Part shown: positions 33,171 to 43,261 of the stretch, one piece after another
How positions within the stretch are numbered: position 1 is the stretch's first letter
Layout: each line of letters begins with the position of its first letter
DNA from: Anaspis maculata
Lineage: Eukaryota > Arthropoda > Insecta > Coleoptera > Scraptiidae
Length of the DNA stretch: 64,000 nt
Assembly: GCA_949128115.1 (NCBI GenBank)
Contig: OX421968.1
Span: 51,725,423-51,789,422, forward strand
Reading direction: 5' to 3'
Made by a program: the position numbers and the translations under genes
The notes under the pieces: generated by a model
Database searches by the model: none
The model's input: only the letters and a program-made list of their open reading frames with translations
What the model was told of the DNA's origin: nothing

Positions 33171-34589
33171 TCAATCCATCAAACAATTTTGAGCAAGGCC
33201 GCGCAAATATTCTATATGCGTTTGTTTTCCAAAATTTTGAACTATTTTCAAAATTCTCTCATCACATCTGCGATATTTTGCTCGCTTCGGTGTAGGACTT
33301 GCACCTTTCACAAACTCTTCGTATAGGTGGTCCCTGCTACTCTGCACTTTTTTTAGGACAATAATGAACCGCCAGAGCGGGTGATCCACAGTAAACTCCG
33401 TCTGCATTTTTCTGTGCTTCGCCTCGACGGAGTTGTTGGTTCGCGGTTGTTCGTTAAGTGTTCTGTCGTAGACACCCCAAATTTCATACGGAAATCTGGC
33501 ACCGCGCCGCTGGCCATTTTCGTCGAAGCGCCCCAAGTAGTTATCTTCGAACCATTCCATTACCGCGTTAAGTTCTGGTGGCATTTCTGCTGCTAACTCC
33601 TCAAAAACTGTGTCAACTGAATGGGCAGGAACAAATGCTAGCGCTACAATCATCCTCGCATATAACGCGATGTTGGGCTTGTTACGGTAGAGGGTCATTA
33701 GTCCATCGTTGCATAGTCGCTTTTTCATGTTCTTCATCAAATGGAACAAGCATCCAAAAAGTCGAGCTTCCGGAAAACAGGACCGTATGGCATTGAGTGC
33801 CGCTGTTTCGTAGTCTGTGGAAAATGACTCGGGGTTGAAATCGGGCCACATATCTTTCACATTTTGGAATAAACTCTTATATGTTTCCTCGGTCTTATTC
33901 GGAAGAAGAGCGTAGAGAATAGGAAAAACAAAGCCACCTCTCTCGGCCATCATAACATAGACTTGGCAAAAGTGGCGAGGGGCAATGCGGAAGGTCCCGT
34001 CAACATAAATGTTCTCCATCTGATGGCTCCACTCGGTATTGGAGCTCTTTCCAAAAATAAGAATTCTTTTACTGTGCTTCCCAGTATCCACAAGGAGGAA
34101 GTTTTCGACTTGTCCTGGCTCATACTCATAATACTTGTAAATTTCAGGAATGACCAGCGATTCGAGATCTGGTGGTTCAACAGGGACCTCGTCTGTTTGC
34201 CTCTGTCGCTGTACTAGTTTTCTTAACGAAGCCTCGGTGCCCAGTTTCCCCTTAACAGCAATCGGGACATAGTTGCAGCAGTTGCCGATTATAACCGAGG
34301 GTACTTCCAAAATTTCCTTCGATCGCCGCTTCACTGATGTTCGAATAGCTGCCGCTTCAACCTCAGCAATGTCGCTGCCATGGGAGTGTTCATTTATAAT
34401 TTTCACAACTTCGTTAGACCCGAATGAAGTGTGAATTCGAGCTTTGCAATTTTGTGAAACTCTCTTATCACAACGCCAAAATTTGGTCTTCTTATCTGCG
34501 CTGGTCTTGTCAAGGCAGTATATGTACCCATCATGGGCATATTTGGCACACTGGCGCTGAGACTCTATCGTTTGCTTGACCGGTTGCAT
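33171..34589 (-). CDS. MULE transposase with N-terminal FLYWCH zinc finger
   Basis: An intact 472-aa frame, the longest in the window. Residues 22-70 form a FLYWCH-type zinc finger (W38, C40, C48, H68, H70), the usual DNA-binding module of animal MULE transposases. Residues about 190-300 form the MULE catalytic core: VDGTF with D197, STDYE with D259, then C280-L-F-H283, the C-x-x-H insertion typical of this family. A third acidic residue probably lies in the EWFEDN stretch (345-349). RTNNSVEAKHR (383-393) is the conserved C-terminal motif. The start ATG is chosen because the zinc finger follows closely. The protein would bind the terminal repeats and cut and paste the element. With no stop or frameshift it may be recently active, or a domesticated copy. 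Confidence 0.92.
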   Translation of the reverse strand: MQPVKQTIESQRQCAKYAHDGYIYCLDKTSADKKTKFWRCDKRVSQNCKARIHTSFGSNEVVKIINEHSHGSDIAEVEAAAIRTSVKRRSKEILEVPSVIIGNCCNYVPIAVKGKLGTEASLRKLVQRQRQTDEVPVEPPDLESLVIPEIYKYYEYEPGQVENFLLVDTGKHSKRILIFGKSSNTEWSHQMENIYVDGTFRIAPRHFCQVYVMMAERGGFVFPILYALLPNKTEETYKSLFQNVKDMWPDFNPESFSTDYETAALNAIRSCFPEARLFGCLFHLMKNMKKRLCNDGLMTLYRNKPNIALYARMIVALAFVPAHSVDTVFEELAAEMPPELNAVMEWFEDNYLGRFDENGQRRGARFPYEIWGVYDRTLNEQPRTNNSVEAKHRKMQTEFTVDHPLWRFIIVLKKVQSSRDHLYEEFVKGASPTPKRAKYRRCDERILKIVQNFGKQTHIEYLRGLAQNCLMD

Positions 34590-34859
34590 TTTAGAAAATT
34601 CACATTTACGAAAAAGACTTCAGATGACAGAACAAAAATTTGGAAAAAATTGTTTACTTCTGTTTCTACACGTGATCCCTGTTCTACACTGCAACGACGA
34701 CTAACAATAACGATACCCCGGTACCGACACCAGCAGAATTACCTAATAATTAATAATTCCATTTTTACCCCTCCTAGTTTTCACCAGAAATTTGAGATGA
34801 CAACTCTGTCATGATGTCGTGACATGTTATGCCGTGGCCGTGCCGACGTTCAGAGTTCC

Positions 34860-36345
34860 AAATAACACCATAAATACACAAAGTGTTTCCATTAGAATTC
34901 CAAAAGCAACACAAAGACACAAGCAGGGGGCTCATCGGGGCTTGAAATGACAAATAAAGTCACAAGTGGACCCATTGGGAATCCGAATCACAGAGCAAGA
35001 CAAAATTATGGCCTCAATTGTGACCGTATAGACACAAGGAGGTCCAATGGGGCTCAGATTGAAAAAGTAAGACACAATAATGGGGGCCGCTTGGATTGAA
35101 AACATGAGTAGATACAAGGGGGTCCGTCGCGGTTCCACGCAACACCATAAAGAGACACAAGAGGTAGGTACTAGAATTCCGAAAGCAACATGAAGACACA
35201 AGAGGGCTCATCAGAGCTCGAAACGACACATAAAAACACAAGGGGGTTCATTGGGGCTCCGAAATACACAGCAGAACACAATGAGGGCCTCTTGAACACC
35301 AAAACAAAAGAAGACATGAGCGGGCTTGCTTAGACTTTTGAAAACCTTCAGAAAACATACGAGGGGTTCATTGGGGGTCGAAACAACACAAAAAGACACA
35401 ATAGGGGCCGGTAAGGCTCCGAAGTAAAAAAGATACAAAAGGATACAATAGTGTTCCGAAACTGACAAGAAAATACAAGGGGGTCATCGGGGCCCTATAC
35501 GATACATAGACAAAAGGGGGGCTCCGATTGACACGGCAATTGACATAATGGGCCGCTAGACTCCACAACATGAGAAAAGTGAGCATACGGGGGCTCGCTA
35601 TTTCTGAAAACCACAGAAAACATGGAAAGGCTCGTCGTCAAGACACAAAAAGGCCTATTGGAGCTCCAATTGACAAAGCAAGGCATAATGCGAGGGCGCC
35701 AGAGGGGACGCCATGTAGGACTAGAAACATAAGGAGATACGAGGGGGTTCATCAGGGCGTCACACACACTACATGAAGACACGAGGGGGATTATCAGGGC
35801 TCAAAACGACAAATACAAACAAAGAGGGTCCCCGATTAACATAGCAAAACACAATGAGAGCCGCTGGGATTCTAAGACATAAGGAGACAAAATGGAGCTC
35901 ATTGCGGGGCTGGAAGCGTCACCATAGATATATGGCCCAGATTGACCCAGCAAGAAAGAATGGGGGCCGGCAGGGTTCCAAAGCACAAGAAGATACAAGG
36001 GGGCTCGATAGAATTCAAAGCTTCACATGGAAACACAAAGGTCATCGAGGGGGCTATCAGGGTTCTTGAGAACACTATGAAGAAACAAAGTGGCTCCAGT
36101 ACAGTTTCGGAAACAACACGAAGACACAAGTAGGGGGCTCATCAGGGTTTGGAATGACACATAAAGACATATGGGGGCTGTGAATTCGAATTATAACAGA
36201 ATTCGAGACACAACTGAGGTCATTAGAACTCAAAAACCTAAGACACAAGTAGGCATAAGGGGGCTTGCTAGTTCTGAAAAACACAGGAAATTAAAAGGGG
36301 ATAAAAAGACACAAATCGGCCAACTGAAGTTCCGAAATTATAATA
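34860..36345 (+). repeat. Degenerate purine-rich minisatellite, right tract
   Basis: Same words and same orientation as the left tract: ACACAAGGGGG, GGGGCTCATCGGGGCT, CGAAACGACACATAAAGACAC. Because both tracts run in the same direction they are not part of an inverted repeat. The transposase gene sits between them on the opposite strand. Confidence 0.8.
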
Positions 36346-36352
36346 ACTCCTA

Positions 36353-36509
36353 GCGTCAAGTTGTTCTGGCGTCAAGTTGTCCCGCGTCAAGTTGTCCTGG
36401 CGTCAAGTTGTCCCGCGTCAAGTTGTCCTGGCGTCAAGTTGTCCCGCGGCAAGTTGTCCCGCGTCAAGATGGCCGGCGTCAAGTTGGCGGCGTCAAGTTG
36501 TCCTGCTTC
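36353..36509. repeat. Right terminal array of 15-bp repeats
   Basis: About ten units of GCGTCAAGTTGTCC[CT] with small variants, the inverted counterpart of the left array, ending TCCTGCTTC before the target duplication. Confidence 0.9.
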
Positions 36510-36518
36510 GCTCTGTTT

Positions 36519-37120
36519 AATATGTTGTTCAAGGGGTAACGCACGAGGCAAAAGGAACGCAGATTTTGCAAATTTAAAACTAGGTACCTGTTTTAGTGTT
36601 TATACTTATTTTATAAAATTCGTTAGATACTAAGTAAGAATGGTGATGGGATTTTAAGATGGGTTTATGACGGTCCTCAAAAGCTCTTCAGGAATGTGAA
36701 GGTTTCATTGCACTAGTCTTCAAGATTACTTGTAGACTGTAATAAAACTTCAATTGTTAGTTGGTTAAGGATTTCATTGTTCATTTCATTCTGCAAAACC
36801 CAAGGAAGGTGGAAATTTCTGGATCTGAAAAAGGCTATATATGCCAGCTGTATTTAGGTAATATGGCTTCATTTTGTTCAAAATGGGTTGCTCTTTAATT
36901 TGAGTATGAAACATTTTGGTCGAGAATCACCGTTCACGAGTTATTTAAGAAGAACGGTCGAATTCATGAATCGGGCCCCTTAGGGTCCCATAAAATTTTT
37001 CCTGGGCCGAGAATTTCCGAGAATTTTGATAAGTTGTTTCTCATAATACATAATAACCAAAAATTCAGCCTGTAACTAACTTATTCAAGGTCTGGGACCA
37101 TAATGACTGGGCTAGTTATG
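36519..37120. other. No recognisable gene
   Basis: AT-rich sequence between the MULE and a SINE. Nothing supportable. Confidence 0.35.
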
Positions 37121-37322
37121 ACTAACTTGACCAGTTGCACGGTGATCTCGGTCCCGCTTTCAAATGTGGAGGTCTCAGGTTCAAATCTGCATTGGTCCAG
37201 ATGGACTTTTTCACGCGTTCCTCAGTACTGGAGCATCTACTACCTTCCGGTGATGCTCTGAGAAGAGGAATGAAATTAGAAAGTCATCGAAACAAAACCC
37301 GACTGATGAAATCCCTCCACTG
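37121..37322 (+). mobile_element. tRNA-derived SINE, full-length copy
   Basis: The 5' part has tRNA-like spacing, with an A-box-like GTTGCACGGTGA and a B box GGTTCAAATC about 40 bp on. The body contains CAGTACTGGAGCATCTACTACC, GGTGATG or GGTGACG, AATGAAA, and GAAATCCCTCCA near the end. The same 5' half occurs at 39612-39700 and the same body at 39935-40045. No coding capacity; transcribed by polymerase III if active. Confidence 0.75.
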
Positions 37323-39609
37323 ATTCAAAAATGTATTTAAATATAAATCTACAATATATTTTTGTTAGCGTTACTGAAAAAAGCCCAACGGAAAAAACCT
37401 GCTACTAACCAAGTACTTAGTTGATGCAATAAAGAAAAAATGGATAGTTTCAGTATTGTTGCAAAACTGGTGTTGAAAAACTGTTTAGGGAACCCCTTGT
37501 GCGCCAAAAAGTGGTTATATCCATGCTTCAGAAAATTAAAACTTGAGTATTGTGTTTCTTCTGAGATCTGACGTATCCCTAATCTTTATTTTACAACCAC
37601 AAGTCAACGGTAGGTCTCTTCAACGTCGTTTCAACACCTGCCACTTTGATTGAACGTGTTCAAAGCCTGTATGTATATGTATACATATGTATATAGGTAC
37701 TGGAGAACGAGTAATCCAATTAAAGTCTGATGCTGGACACTGGTGCCATTTTGAGATTTCACTATGATCAAGCTGTCGAGTACACATTAGTAAAACCCAT
37801 TTTTAAAAGAAAAAGTCAGCTTTTTCCACGCGTCCATTTGTTACCGCGAGTTTGAAAATCCTAGTGGGATGGCCGGGAAAGTGAGCGCGTAATTATTGTT
37901 TTCCTTTAAAAAAGGACAGTTGTAAAGAAAAGACTTGTGTCGGTGTAGCGTAGCGACGTGCGTGCAGGGCTAGGCCCTAACTGCTGGCCCTCTCTTGTTC
38001 TAGTGATGTCAGCCGGAGTCAGGATCGGCCCACTTTCGTTATTAAATAAAAATTTGAGGGAGAGCGGGCGCGAACTTGGTCACGGGCTTATGAACGCCTA
38101 GTAAAATGATGTTAATTAAATAGACTGCCCGAACTCGGGAGGAATAACAAAGTGATTCCTATTTATTAGTCATTACTTTTCAGGAGGGCAAGTAGCGGTA
38201 ATATTGTTGTTATTATTGCAGTAATCGCCTCCTTAATGTTTTGCTTTAATTAAGCTCTTTCCTCTTTTTTCTCTCCCGCGGGCTTGCCCATCCATGCTTT
38301 AAATTTGAATTTTTGTAACGATGTTTATAAATTATTCTGACAGAATTCGGTGCTTGACTATGGGCTTCTTTTTGCAAAATATTCAAATGCAAAGCGCACA
38401 CTGAATATTTTACTTAGCTTCAAGCATCTATTCAATGCGTACTGAAATAATCTCACAGTAAATTAGCCTCGTTATGCTTTTAAGGACTCGAGCTACTCTG
38501 GACTGCAACAGAAGAAAGCTTGTAAATATTACGTGCAAATTTCAGTTTGTTTATTTGGGGACTCTGTATAAAAATCGGCTCCTTTACTGCTTAATTTGCC
38601 AGCTTCAAATTCCAATTGGAATTAGGAAGGTGTAACAAAAAGGGAGAAATTTAGTAGGTACATGTGGAGTGCCCGACTTTTAGGAGACTTTCGGTCGTTT
38701 CCTAGTTCATGTACAAATTCATTATTATTGAAGTTGAAGCCCGGCCGGAAATCGCCCATTATCGTAAGTACCTGCCCTCTACCCGTAAATAACTTTACTC
38801 GTTCAAATTTTATGATACATGCCGCAGTTCGATTCGGAGCCCCCTACAATTATGTCCGTCATTGCTTATCTGCATTCGTTAAAGTCTAAATAAGTCATAT
38901 CGATTTCTCGTTATTATCAAGCTCGAGTATAATATTATGCTTAAATGGTATAGTCTGAGCGGTATGCCTCTTTATCGATGTTTTAATTTAATAAAATTCG
39001 GTGGCGCGCAGACATAGGTATACGAGTATAATAGCCCTATTTTCATCCACCGTCACCAGGTCGAGCAAGTCCATTGAATTTTTTTTAAGACATCAAATTA
39101 ATTTTCGGGCGACGGATTAACCGCTTCAATTTATCCTTATTTCATTGTCATTTAAATTTTCCCCCTCGTTGAAGGTAAAAATAAATATCCGCCAGCGTCT
39201 TTCGCACCTTGAAGCCAAATTCAGGCGATTTTGGTCAATATGCATCATGTATACATTCAGACTGTTCTACGATAGAAATATTCATACTAACCTGTAAATA
39301 CACCTGTTGTGATGTAGGAGTTCAATTTTTCAAACTATCATGCGAGGGGAATAAGCTCCGCTTTACCTTTGAATAATAATTAATAATAGTTATAATAATA
39401 ATAATAAACTGCCTTGATTGATTTTCCAGAAAAAAGCATGATTATAATATACCTTATTGCGCTCCACTTGGGAGAGAGTAGCTGCACTGGTGCATGCACC
39501 GGTGTAGACGGAGCACCCGGTGCAGCTTGAAATCGTTTTCCATTTCCACTGGCACAGCAGTTGCTCTACTTGTATTAGAATAAGAATGAGCCTAAAAGAA
39601 CGTTCTATC
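37323..39609. other. Mostly single-copy, no recognisable gene
   Basis: Contains GC-richer patches (37930-38060, 38270-38290) but no exon I can justify. An AAT-type microsatellite lies at about 39371-39409, and a hairpin at 39477-39528 in which AGCTGCAC.GGTGC pairs with GCACCGGTGCAGCT or a variant. Confidence 0.35.
39477..39528. other. GC-rich hairpin
   Basis: TAGCTGCACTGGTGC and GCACCCGGTGCAGCTT are mirrored around a short loop. Could be a small MITE remnant or a structured RNA segment. Confidence 0.5.
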
Positions 39610-39611
39610 AG

Positions 39612-40045
39612 CCGGTCGGCAGCACGGTAAGCTCGGCTCCGCTTTCAAAGGTGGAGGTCCCGGGTTCAAATCCGCACCGGGTCATTTCACCAGTTCCTTA
39701 GTGAGCCGGTCAAAACCAGAATGGTGTAAGTCATATAACATCATTTTGAGATATGGCCCTAGGAAGTTAGAAGATCCCATTTGAATGTACAGCGAGGCAG
39801 GTAAGCGCCGGAGGCGTGTAATTTTTTGTAAAAATTGCTGCGTTTTTTATTCTAAGCCTCAAAAATAGAGCAAGAAAAAGAGATTCTCAATATGTCAAAA
39901 ATCGAAAAACTCAAAATCGTGACTTACACCACTGTGGTTTCCATGGTCTCTAGTACTGGAGCATCTACTACCGTGCGGTGACGTCCCGGAAAAAAGAATG
40001 AAAGGGAAAAGCCATCGGAAAAAAACACACTGAAAATACCCCAGG
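39612..40045 (+). mobile_element. Second copy of the tRNA-derived SINE, split by about 235 bp
   Basis: At 39612-39700 lies a cleaner tRNA-like head (TCGGCAGCACGG as A box; GGTTCAAATCC, a perfect B box, at about 39663). The body (TAGTACTGGAGCATCTACTACC through AACACACTGAAAATACCCC) follows at about 39948-40045. The gap (about 39701-39940) is either an insertion or two adjacent partial copies. Confidence 0.7.
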
Positions 40046-40855
40046 AAGCAACACAACGAAAGAGTCAAATCAAGTCTGCAGTTGCAATTTTCCACCATTT
40101 TCCAGTCGAGCGCTATGAATTTTCACAATTTCTCCTAACCGTTGCCACCCGAGAGGGCCTCTCGTCTGTATTTTGACCAGGACGACTCGCTTTTGATGCA
40201 GGACTCCACTTTAAAACTCATTCCTGCTCGGGTATCGACTTATTTCAAAAAATTCTAACTGATTTCGACAGTAGATTGGATTCGGCGTCGTGTAGACCCA
40301 TTTTCACAATCGGCATGGTTCAGGTTTTCCGACGGCAATTTTTTCAAACTGAAATTAGCACATTCGATTGACGATCTTCACAATAACATGATTTGGAAAA
40401 AGATTTCAAGTTTTCCCAGAAAATTCAAATTTTCAATTTCCTGCACATTGTTCTTAATCTTTCTGTGGTGCCAGCTTCAGATCGTTCACCTTCATCCATG
40501 TACCAATGCGTCTGACTGCCTCACTCGCTTTCCTTTTTACATAATTTGGTTCCTTGTGAAAAACGGCATTTCTAACTCTTCAACTTGTGAACAGATTTAT
40601 ACCAACTTTTTTTTAACAAAAGGGAAAGTGATTCTTGAACATTTCCAGGAAATTTCTCTTATCATTCTCCAAGTTTTCCGAGAGTTTTCCACTTTGAAAG
40701 GAGTAACCGGCCTAGCTTATCGAGACCAGACTCAAATGATGGAGCTCTAAATGAATCCCTTCCACCCGAAGAGACGTCTCATAAAAATATTTCTATCCAT
40801 TCCCTGCTACTCGTCGGGGAAGTTTTGGGGTGACACAACCGATTTTTTCATGATA
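40045..40855 (+). repeat. R1, copy 3
   Basis: Runs from a GAAGCAACACAACGAAAGAG word through GTTGCCACCCGAGAGGG, CCAGGACGACTCGCTTTT and GTCGTGTAGACCCATT to TTTTGGGGTGACACAACCG. It starts inside the SINE tail. A 120-codon frame at 40388-40750 is fortuitous in my view. Confidence 0.75.
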
Positions 40856-40857
40856 TG

Positions 40858-41110
40858 GTAGGATTACTCCTATGTTCCAGTCCTGTGGTATCTGTCCTGT
40901 TCTCCAAGCCATTCCATATAGTATGTATTTCTGTGGTGAACGAGCGCTCTTTTTTCCATGTATTTCAGCATTTCCAGAGTGATCCCATCGTGTCCAGGCG
41001 CTTTTCCGTTTTTACTACCTCCCTAGAGCTTCCTTCAGTTTTTCTATACCAGTCACCTCTTCCTCTCCATCTTTGTCTGTGTTGTGTCGTACTTCTTCTC
41101 GGTTTTCTTT
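40858..41110 (-). pseudogene. LINE reverse transcriptase remnant
   Basis: On the minus strand: VTGIEKLKEALG, then KNGKAPGHDGITLEMLKYM (about 40962-41015), then GQIPQDWNIGVI near 40870, in different frames. The KAPGxDGIxxE[ML]LK motif and the following P.DW block are conserved at the start of LINE reverse transcriptases. Would precede the 24303-24425 block in an intact protein. No catalytic box present. Confidence 0.75.
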
Positions 41111-41352
41111 TTCTTCTTATGTAGTCTGCACTTCTTTGCCGCATAATAGTTCTTGGGAATACTCATTCTACCTGCTCATGCTGTCCTTCTCCTGTGTTAT
41201 AGATAGTTTTATTCATGTTTATTCTTCATGTATCCAAACTGCTGTTATTTGTCACTACGTAAATCTTTAGTCAAATGCCATCAAATTTGTAACTATTGTT
41301 ATTAGCCTTTTATTGTCACCCAGTTTCTTGAAAACTAAATCCTTGAAGAGTA

Positions 41353-43259
41353 TGGAACGCCAAAGTATTTTTTAATACAGATAATTTGGATGAACAAATT
41401 AATGTAGAGCATACATTGCAAAGAAAGAATTAGGTAGGTACCATCAATTTACAATTTGAAAAACGTCCTGTAAAATTGAGCCTGGATTTTAATTCACTTC
41501 AATTTGCACCTAGAAAATAATGGAGTGGCTCTTTTCAATTTCTATATTCAAAATAACGCGAAAGCATCCTTTTTTCATTAGAAAATAACACTGAAAAACT
41601 TTTTGCACGTCATGCAGTATTTTCTTATTTTCCAAATATTGCAGCTATCACAGGGTATATTTTTTTTGGTGAATTAAAATAGCGTTGTTAAATAGTGAAC
41701 TCGAATAGTGTCTGCCTCGGTGTCTGCAGAATTCTTCAAGATGAAAATGTATCTGAACAATTCTTATAAATTTGGAAATCAAGTGTATAAGTATGTTACT
41801 TGAATTAAAATGGCACACAACATGAATTTTCAAGTTGGAAATTGATTCAGTTAATTTTCGCTCAATTTCACACCTATACCTATTTAATAATAGTACCATT
41901 TATATTTGAATTATTTTGGAAGTCAATAAAAATTGCGCTTTAATTTCTACATTTAAAATTCACTTGTGCTCCAAATGAATTTCAAAGTAAGAAAATAGCG
42001 AGCGCGCAATTACCAATATCAAACCGCATACTCCCCTCGCTCTCCCGTACCTGCCATGCATGCGCGAGGACCAAGGAGTGTGCACTGGTTAGAGATGAGG
42101 GGCTGAGGGGTGTATGCGGTTTGATATTGGTAATTGGGCGCTCGCTATTTTCCAACTTTGAAATTCATTTGGAGCACAAGCGAATTTAAAATGTAGAAAT
42201 TGAAGCGCAGTTTTTAGCAATAGCTACAAAATAATTCGAGCAACATTTTTAAATAACCTCAATAAAATTAGCGGGAATGGAAATTCAAGTATTGTTCAAA
42301 ATAAAAATGCACGTCTCAAAGGTTTATTTCCAATAAAAATATTGGCGCTATTATAATTTAGGAATTCAAAAGAATGACTTCAGTGTTTACCTACATTTAA
42401 GAAGTTAAACAATATCGGGCGGTTATCCATTTCACAAAAATTCCGTTAAAATACTCATTTCTAAGTTCAGGCACTTTCAAAATACACGTCTTTATATTTT
42501 CCAAGCTTCGAAATAAAATCGTGGCATTCGTGGCTTATATTTTTGTTAGACTAAAAACGTAACTGCATGTTTTTCCGAAGATGCTATTATTTTCTTGTAC
42601 TGTGATAACTGAAATTCAGACCATTTGTAAATTGTGTAGAATTATGTGAATTATTTATTACAACAGAACAATAACGTTTGAAATAATTTTGTATCAGGTT
42701 AAAGGTGCAGAATAAATGATATTACGCGAAATAGTTCAAAATTTTATTTTCAAACAAATCTTGACTGAAAATATATTTGAGTGATTTCCTTTTTAACCAA
42801 ATTGAATTCTTAATTCTTTTTTTATTGAATTTCTTGTGATATCGTTTTGCTTTTGCATTTGATATTTTAAATTACTCTTATTTTTTACTTGTATTTCAAA
42901 ATATGGTACCGGGCGGCTCTGCCAATACTTTCTAATTTAGAAATTAGGCCAAAAACATTCAGAAGAATGAGTTTGCGGGCTTTTTCCCTACAGCAACGTA
43001 TATCTACAACCGTGCAGCAACATTTTTAATTCACCGAATTAAAATTGACACTCAATTTTTCAAATCTTCGAATTAAAATCTTTAGAAGCAACATTTGCAT
43101 TAGAAGCAATGTTCAATTTTGGCTGAACTTGGGTGCGTGTTCAAAATTTTTTAAGCTAGAAATGAAGGAATTTCCAGTTTCACTGCTGATGTGTTAATAT
43201 GATTCTTATTTCATAGTTGATGTAACAATGTTGATATTAAAAAATACTTTGGCGTTCCA
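41353..43259. mobile_element. 1.9-kb element with inverted ends, TA target
   Basis: Terminal inverted repeats of about 25 bp (TGGAACGCCAAAGTATTTT and mirror) are flanked by TA (41351-41352, 43260-43261). The centre (41925-42215) is a strong palindrome; between ends and centre the arms pair only weakly (for example GGTGAATTAAAAT with TTTAATTCACC). This looks like an older fold-back element or a TIR element built around a palindromic core. No transposase recognised; the 83-codon frame at 41648-41899 has no motif. Confidence 0.8.
41925..42215. repeat. Core palindrome of the 41353-43259 element
   Basis: AATAGCGAGCGCGCAATTACC pairs with its mirror GGTAATTGGGCGCTCGCTATT or close variants, and CAAATGAATTTCAAAG pairs with CTTTGAAATTCATTTG. 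The loop (about 42035-42105) is GC-rich and includes CATGCATGCGCGAGG. Confidence 0.85.
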
Positions 43260-43261
43260 TA

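Larger units (their letters stand above)
31558..36509 (-). mobile_element. Composite Mutator-like (MULE) transposon with intact transposase
   Basis: A 9-bp direct repeat, GCTCTGTTT, flanks the whole unit (31549-31557 and 36510-36518), within the 8-11 bp range of MULE target duplications. Both ends are arrays of a 15-bp repeat in opposite orientation: GACAACTTGACGCC on the left and GGCGTCAAGTTGTC on the right. A third array at 32885-32985 contains a right end (CCTGCTTC closing at 32934) followed at once by a left end. The unit can therefore be read as a 1.4-kb non-autonomous element joined to a 3.6-kb element with the transposase gene. Two long purine-rich minisatellite tracts flank the gene. 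Confidence 0.85.

Noticed and set aside
36353..36633. Repeated 15-bp units as a CRISPR-like array
   Set aside because: Units are contiguous with no unique spacers, lie in an animal genome, and are inverted at the ends of a transposon.
40388..40750. 120-codon frame as a membrane protein
   Set aside because: It follows R1 repeat sequence; the hydrophobic look comes from AT-rich composition.
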